Shown here: positions 59,387 to 64,000 of the stretch, one piece after another
Layout: every line of letters begins with the position of its first letter
Position numbering within the stretch: the first letter of the stretch is position 1
Notes under the pieces: model-generated
Database searches by the model: none
The model's input: the letters and a program-made list of their open reading frames with translations, nothing else
Told to the model about the DNA's origin: nothing
From: Marinomonas maritima
Lineage (GTDB): Bacteria; Pseudomonadota; Gammaproteobacteria; Pseudomonadales; Marinomonadaceae
Length of the DNA stretch: 64,000 nt
NCBI RefSeq assembly: GCF_024435075.2
Contig: NZ_JAMZEG020000001.1
Span: 310,001-374,000, forward strand
Reading direction: 5' to 3'
Made by a program: the position numbers and the translations under genes

Positions 59387-60603
59387 AATTCGGCGAGTAC
59401 CTTCAGTCGGCTAGGGTCTTTTACGTAAGGGTTCTTTTTGTCCCAAGCATAACCTGCTAATACTGAGCTGATCATTTTTTTGATTTGAATCGACTTATTC
59501 TCAGCGAAAATAACATCCTGCAAAGTACCGTCGTACCACCCGTCTACGAATGCTCTAAAGGTATCCACGCCTTGTTTTAATGGTTGAGCGTATTCAGTAT
59601 CCCAATCTACGGGGAGACCTTTTAATTGTTTATCTAACACGTGTGTCGCTAAGTCGGCTGATTTCAGCGCGATGGTCACGCCAGAAGAAAAAACAGGGTC
59701 AAGGAATTCTCCGGCATTGCCTAGTAAAGCAAATTTATCACCATACAAACGGGTTACATCGCAGGAATAACCGTCCATTTTTCTCACATCGGTGTCAAAC
59801 TTTGCATTGCTAAGAAACGTATTCATGGCCGTTGTTTTTGCAATGTACTGACGTAATAAATCGTGATTACTTGTTTGATTTTGTTCGTAAACGTCTCTGG
59901 GTAAGATGACGCCAACGGATGCCCTTCCATCGCTAAAAGGTATTAACCAATACCAAATTTTATTGTTTTCAGGGCAGACAGAAATCAATATTTTATCACG
60001 ATCGTATTCTAAATGGTTGATACGATCTTCAATATGCGTAAAGAGGGAAACGCGGGGGGATAGAGTAGACTCTTTTTCTAACCCTAGGAGTCTGGGTAAA
60101 ACGCGGCCGAAGCCACTGGCATCCAATATAAATTTGGCTTCTACCTGATAAGCATCGTCTTCAGAAATAACGTCGAGTTGAACCTGATCACCAACGTCTT
60201 TGTAAGAGATTACGTCATGTCCATAACGTATTTCCGCGCCTTTTTCTGCTGCACAGTCCGCCAGCACTTTGTCAAACTGGGCGCGTTGAACTTGATAGGT
60301 CGTGCCCCAGCCTGGCGAAAATTTATCTCTGAAATCAAAAAAGCTGTCATCCTCATTCGCTGAAAAAGCGGCTCCATTTTTATACTGGAATCCTGCTTCA
60401 ACCACGGCTTGAAGCATTCCCGCAGATTCTAGAATCTCCATGCATTGAGGCAATAGGCTTTCGCCAATTGAAAAGCGAGGGAAATGTTGTTTTTCTAACA
60501 CTAATACGCGATAGCCCTTTTCCGATAATATTGATGAGGCGACCGCACCGGATGGGCCAGCTCCAATCACTACCACATCATAACAACATCGTGGTTTTTC
60601 CAT
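59374..60603 (-). CDS. FAD-dependent oxidoreductase, halogenase-like (aryl-polyene cluster)
   Basis: 409 residues. The N-terminal FAD motif VVVIGAGPSGAVASSILSEKGYRVLVLEK is followed by FPRFSIGESLLPQC, a motif common to geranylgeranyl reductases and flavin-dependent halogenases. A KIWYWLIPF segment near residue 210 resembles the halogenase W-x-W-x-I-P motif, though the preceding glycine is replaced by isoleucine. GNAGEFLDPVFSSGVTIALKSADLA is the second FAD-binding part. In aryl-polyene clusters this type is conserved; its reaction is unsettled. It abuts the exporter gene without gap. Confidence 0.88.
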   Translation of the reverse strand: MEKPRCCYDVVVIGAGPSGAVASSILSEKGYRVLVLEKQHFPRFSIGESLLPQCMEILESAGMLQAVVEAGFQYKNGAAFSANEDDSFFDFRDKFSPGWGTTYQVQRAQFDKVLADCAAEKGAEIRYGHDVISYKDVGDQVQLDVISEDDAYQVEAKFILDASGFGRVLPRLLGLEKESTLSPRVSLFTHIEDRINHLEYDRDKILISVCPENNKIWYWLIPFSDGRASVGVILPRDVYEQNQTSNHDLLRQYIAKTTAMNTFLSNAKFDTDVRKMDGYSCDVTRLYGDKFALLGNAGEFLDPVFSSGVTIALKSADLATHVLDKQLKGLPVDWDTEYAQPLKQGVDTFRAFVDGWYDGTLQDVIFAENKSIQIKKMISSVLAGYAWDKKNPYVKDPSRLKVLAELCRA

Positions 60604-62922
60604 TTATTGTGTCTCCAATTGACTGGTTTGCATTAAGGGGGATAACAGCCAAATTACTAATAGCCCGGGTAAAACGATGATACCAAAATGATATAGAACG
60701 GGCGTTTGGCTCAGCGCCAATAGGCCAAAAGCGAGTAGGCTGGTGAGTGTTGATAGCGACACCGCTAACCAAGTGTGTATACCGCCCCGAGACTCTTGTA
60801 AAAAAATGCCCATATCAAGTCCGATTCCAAACACTAACATCAGGGCAACTAGGTTAAAAATATTGTACCCACCGTTAATCAATACCGCGCATGACAAAGC
60901 AATAATCGAGCCTGTAATAGGCGGCAACATGACTCTCCATATATCAAGTCGATAGCGGAAAAATAACAGTACCGTTATGATGCCATAAGCAATGAACAAC
61001 CACTCTGCAACCTTAGTGCGATATTGAGCCAAGGTCGCGCTAATGTCAGCGACTTGGTCAACATAGTTAATATTATTATCAGCGGCGGCGTCTGCTTGTA
61101 ATTGACGAATGGTCGCCTCCGACAAATGTCCTTGTAACCTAATGACTGAGGCGTATTCACCCGTTGATCGCGGTTCCAATGCATCTTGCCATTGCGCACT
61201 TATCGCTAGCGTTGACCATGTTTCAGGGGATAAGGTTTGCTGATTTTCTTGTAAACTCTGATAAGCCAATGTCTTTTGTGAATCTGATAGCCCTATGGCA
61301 TGAGCATAAGCATCAAGCTTGGCTTGGTACAATTGCGTCACTAAGGCAATGTTTTGTTGTTGGCGTTGCAACGATGGCAATGACTGACTGATGGCCTGAT
61401 AATCGGCTAACGTGCCGTCATTCACCAACGAATCCAATTGTCGCCGAAATCGTTCTTCATTTTCTAACATCGCTTCAAGGCTACTTCCAGACACGACTAA
61501 AAAAGCAGAGTTGACACTATTGCCTAATGCTTGTTGTACTCTTTGATCTTCTTCTAATAAAGCGGGCGGTGAAGTTTGTAGCAATCGCACGCTGTCTTGT
61601 GGCGTTGCCAAAAAAAACAAACCGACAGAAATAAAACCTACCGTAATGACCAATACGCTCGCCATTTTAGGGTACATATCTAATGTTGGAAAAGCGTCTT
61701 TACAGCGATTCAATATGAGAGCGGCAGGCAGTGGACGTTGCTTGTTTTTCGACGCGTTCTTTGTGGTAATTAACGGTAAAAACAGTAAGACCGTTAACCA
61801 CGCGGCAATCAAGCCGGTTGCTGAAAAGACCGCTATTTGCTGTAAGCCTGGGAAGGGCGTTAACGCTAAACCACCATAAGCCAATACACTGGAAATCAAT
61901 CCTAATAACAACCCCGAAAAGAGTTTACGTACGACAGCGACGCCCGTATAAAGGTAACTTTCGCAGACAAAATGCATAGAATAATCAACAGCCACGCCAA
62001 CTAACCCTGCACCAAAGGCGATGGTGATTAAATGTATTCGATCAAACCATAAACAGGTAACCGCTACCGCAACCAGACAGCCAACCATGACGGGAAGTAA
62101 CACTTGAAATAATGGAATAATACGACGAAAAACCAATAAAATGATTAAAATGACACCCAGAAGGGAGCCTAGCCCAATGGTTGAAATTTCGAATTTAGCT
62201 TGCTCCGCTCCTTTCGCTGCGTGCAGTAATAAACCGGAATAGGAAACACGGATACCTTGTTCGTCCATTTGTTGCTGGATCTTCTTCAGCACCGGCATCA
62301 CGCGGTCTTGTGTGGGTAAGTCGAAAGGGTTTTTATGCAATTCTAATACTAAAAGGTAACTCGGCTTTTCGACATTGGTTAAGCGTAACAGGGTGTCTTC
62401 TACTTTTACCTGAATGTTTATTTTTTGCTCCAACAACATATCGGAATACAAAAAAAACGGATCTTTTATTGGGTCTGCTTTTCCGGCCCCAATAGGCGAA
62501 AATAGCGCATTTAATGCTGACTGAAATGGACCATCGTAATCTTTTATCTGCAGTTTTTTAGCGACAGAATCGCTTAATAGCGCAAAACGAAATGGATACA
62601 GAGCGTCCATTTGTGTACTAGAAGAGTCAACTGATTGGGTGAGGTTGGCGATGCCAGCAAGCACGTTTAATTCTGATGAAATGGTGTTAACGGCAGACCG
62701 AGCACTTTGTTTATTATCTGCTGACACCATAATAAACACATGGTTGGCATACTCAGCTGTTTGTTGCTCTTGCAGCTCGTTGAGCAAAGGCTTTTGGTCG
62801 TATTTTGGCAATAAAGCCATGATACTGGTATCAACGGCCGTTTGCTTTAATGCGGCGAAAATACAAATCACAAAAATGATAATGGCCCAAACGAGAGCAC
62901 TTATTTTTAAAAAACGTTTCAT
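60604..62922 (-). CDS. MMPL/RND-family exporter (aryl-polyene cluster)
   Basis: 772 residues with about twelve membrane segments arranged as two repeats: TM1 at 7-28, a large periplasmic loop, a block of five TMs at 245-385, another at 620-765, and a second TM near 415-440. The family motif GVAVDYSMHF lies in the first block and GIGLDMGIFLQES in the second, each with a charged residue inside a helix as in proton-driven MMPL transporters. It probably exports the finished polyene lipid across the inner membrane. Overlaps the LolA-like gene by 4 bp. Confidence 0.88.
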   Translation of the reverse strand: MKRFLKISALVWAIIIFVICIFAALKQTAVDTSIMALLPKYDQKPLLNELQEQQTAEYANHVFIMVSADNKQSARSAVNTISSELNVLAGIANLTQSVDSSSTQMDALYPFRFALLSDSVAKKLQIKDYDGPFQSALNALFSPIGAGKADPIKDPFFLYSDMLLEQKINIQVKVEDTLLRLTNVEKPSYLLVLELHKNPFDLPTQDRVMPVLKKIQQQMDEQGIRVSYSGLLLHAAKGAEQAKFEISTIGLGSLLGVILIILLVFRRIIPLFQVLLPVMVGCLVAVAVTCLWFDRIHLITIAFGAGLVGVAVDYSMHFVCESYLYTGVAVVRKLFSGLLLGLISSVLAYGGLALTPFPGLQQIAVFSATGLIAAWLTVLLFLPLITTKNASKNKQRPLPAALILNRCKDAFPTLDMYPKMASVLVITVGFISVGLFFLATPQDSVRLLQTSPPALLEEDQRVQQALGNSVNSAFLVVSGSSLEAMLENEERFRRQLDSLVNDGTLADYQAISQSLPSLQRQQQNIALVTQLYQAKLDAYAHAIGLSDSQKTLAYQSLQENQQTLSPETWSTLAISAQWQDALEPRSTGEYASVIRLQGHLSEATIRQLQADAAADNNINYVDQVADISATLAQYRTKVAEWLFIAYGIITVLLFFRYRLDIWRVMLPPITGSIIALSCAVLINGGYNIFNLVALMLVFGIGLDMGIFLQESRGGIHTWLAVSLSTLTSLLAFGLLALSQTPVLYHFGIIVLPGLLVIWLLSPLMQTSQLETQ

Positions 62923-63482
62923 TTTTTCTGCAATTTATCAAACTTAATGTGAGTGATATTCCCTTCTGCTTCATACAGAGTAATTTGTTGTAAGTACTTA
63001 TCACCTTCCAGCGTTACCTTATTAATAAATCCGCCGATACTCTCATCTACGGGTACAAGTGTTGCTTTCCACTGACCATCAGAAACCTCTGCGCTAACAG
63101 AAAAATACGCTTCTAATATTTGCCACTGAGCGGTCATAACGCCAAAAAAAATGTCACTAAATACCGCGACAACCGGATTGGTATCCGAATCAAGTTTGTT
63201 AACCTGTACACCATCTTGATAACTCAACATCGTCTTTGGCGTGAGCTCTAAAGTGCTATTGATTGGTGTTAGGGTATGCCAGACAATTTTTTTATCGCGT
63301 ATATAGTTGAACGACCCAGAAGAGTTTATTGAGGTTTCTAATTGCGCTAAATATTTACTTTGTGAAAACACCCCTGATAGTTTTTCAGGGGTTGTTGTTA
63401 GCGCTTTCAAGTCATCCAAATTATTGGCAAATACTGAAATGCTTAGTATAGAAAAAATAATACCGAGGAAGATTTTTCTCAT
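62919..63482 (-). CDS. LolA-like outer-membrane lipoprotein carrier protein
   Basis: 187 residues with a Sec signal peptide (MRKIFLGIIFSILSISVFA) and a periplasmic beta-rich domain of the LolA/LolB type: FSQSKYLAQLETSINSSGSFNY, a DGVQVNKLD segment, then VTLEGDKYLQQITLYEAEGNITHIKFDKL. Such proteins in aryl-polyene clusters probably carry the hydrophobic product through the periplasm. Overlaps the thioesterase gene and the exporter gene by 4 bp each. Confidence 0.85.
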   Translation of the reverse strand: MRKIFLGIIFSILSISVFANNLDDLKALTTTPEKLSGVFSQSKYLAQLETSINSSGSFNYIRDKKIVWHTLTPINSTLELTPKTMLSYQDGVQVNKLDSDTNPVVAVFSDIFFGVMTAQWQILEAYFSVSAEVSDGQWKATLVPVDESIGGFINKVTLEGDKYLQQITLYEAEGNITHIKFDKLQKK

Positions 63483-63886
63483 GTAGAGACGCCTAGTTTT
63501 TGAAGGAGAATGGGAGGAGAAGCATATTGCATTTCACCGGATGTCTTTTCAACCGCCACTTGTATGGTATAGGCTTTTGTTAAGCGCTTATTAGTTTGGG
63601 CATCAAAAAAGACATAGTCCACTTTGAGTCTGTTTTCCCATTCGGTTAATGTTGCTCGAACTTTGAATTTTTGTCCAAATATTAATGGATGAGCGTAACG
63701 AATGCGCATATCTATGACTGGCCAAACGTAGCCGCTTTCTTCCATTTCAACAATACTGTAATTGACTTTATCCATTAGTTTACAACGGGCTATTTCCATG
63801 TATTTGGCATAATGGCCATGCCAAGCTACTCGAATAGCATCTACATCGTGAAATGGTATTTCTAATTCTATTTCAACGTCTATCAT
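63479..63886 (-). CDS. Acyl-CoA/ACP thioesterase, hotdog fold (aryl-polyene cluster)
   Basis: 135 residues, 4-hydroxybenzoyl-CoA thioesterase-like: EIPFHDVDAIRVAWHGHYAKYMEIAR at residues 9-34 with the catalytic Asp, and YAHPLIFGQKFKVRATLTEWENRLKVDYVFFD further on. It could release or proof-read polyene or starter acyl chains. Overlaps the LolA-like gene by 4 bp. The gene starts 30 bp after the partial upstream gene. Confidence 0.88.
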   Translation of the reverse strand: MIDVEIELEIPFHDVDAIRVAWHGHYAKYMEIARCKLMDKVNYSIVEMEESGYVWPVIDMRIRYAHPLIFGQKFKVRATLTEWENRLKVDYVFFDAQTNKRLTKAYTIQVAVEKTSGEMQYASPPILLQKLGVST

Positions 63887-63916
63887 TACTTTATCCTGCC
63901 GTCATTGAAGACAAAA

Positions 63917-64000
63917 TTATGTGTCACGGTTGTTTATTAACGTCTGTTGGTTTTTTGATTCCACATGCCAAAAGGGGAAAAAATTAAACCATTGTAAAGG
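63917..64000 (-). CDS. C-terminal end of an upstream aryl-polyene gene (cut by window edge)
   Basis: Reading the minus strand from base 64000, a frame runs 27 codons to a TAA at 63917-63919. It contains an aromatic stretch PLQWFNFFPFWHV that resembles the C-terminus of LpxL-like acyltransferases or glycosyltransferase/acyltransferase fusions encoded next in such clusters. The rest lies outside the window. It is 30 bp upstream of the thioesterase gene, so it belongs to the same operon. The family is a guess from so short a piece. Confidence 0.5.
   Translation of the reverse strand, partial: PLQWFNFFPFWHVESKNQQTLINNRDT

Noticed and set aside
60604..62922. Fusion of the exporter gene with the flavoprotein gene
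   Set aside because: The two frames are adjacent but each has its own start and stop; no continuous frame joins them.

Overview
The window looks like a chromosomal segment of a marine gammaproteobacterium, most likely an Oceanospirillales member close to Marinomonas. That is an inference from gene content (glp regulon, complete hut system, protocatechuate 4,5-cleavage pathway, aryl-polyene-type cluster, DUF3392/DUF501/PilZ genes) and a moderate G+C backbone; no database was searched. No rRNA, tRNA or CRISPR array was recognised.

Layout. 1-5249: a very A+T-rich surface-polysaccharide cluster (Wzy-like membrane protein cut by the window edge, three glycosyltransferases, GDP-mannose 4,6-dehydratase), tightly overlapping and probably acquired. 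5251-6484: an intact-looking IS3-family element with 18-bp terminal inverted repeats and orfA/orfB in a -1 relation. Right of it lies only the 3' part of a traT-like lipoprotein gene, and no target duplication is visible, so the IS marks a rearrangement junction. 7220-11000: uridine kinase, a secreted protein, DUF3392, a long-form GAPDH, and a stretch with hairpins that may encode a minus-strand small RNA. 11061-17361: LysR, TauE/SafE permease and the glycerol regulon glpD, glpR, glpK with GlpR-like palindromes. 17416-22752: DUF501, PilZ, MocR regulator, chemoreceptor, peroxiredoxin.

23035-33915 is a catabolic island for protocatechuate. A plus-strand operon ligJ-ligK-galD-ligI-ligA-ligB is preceded by a perfect LysR-type box (ATGGAAT-N11-ATTCCAT). 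On the minus strand lie ligC and an unusual LysR regulator with two tandem winged-helix domains. A type II dehydroquinase follows. Together these can take protocatechuate through 4,5-ring cleavage, CHMS oxidation, PDC hydrolysis, tautomerisation, hydration and aldol cleavage to pyruvate and oxaloacetate. A BdlA-like PAS-PAS-MCP receptor and an aldo/keto reductase lie between the two halves.

34066-37614: prolidase, small membrane protein, an SRPBCC-GyrI-like fusion and cytochrome b561. 37688-46199: a complete five-step hut system (hutC, hutD, hutF, hutU, hutH, hutI, hutG) with two TTGTATATACAW palindromes between the divergent hutF and hutU.

46433-51107 is a small accessory island: an orphan NadS/HigA-like regulator, a 1241-residue SIR2-domain protein resembling defence-associated sirtuins, and a DUF4160-DUF2442 pair. 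The SIR2 protein is the best candidate for a phage-defence system here. 51125-55048: isochorismatase-like hydrolase, DUF924, two nitroreductases (NfsB- and NfsA-like) around a LysR gene with a 23-bp palindrome. 55264-64000 (minus): nine overlapping genes of an aryl-polyene-type pigment cluster (ketosynthases, ketoreductase, dehydratase, DUF3261 lipoprotein, halogenase-like flavoprotein, MMPL exporter, LolA-like carrier, thioesterase), with a tenth gene cut by the right edge.
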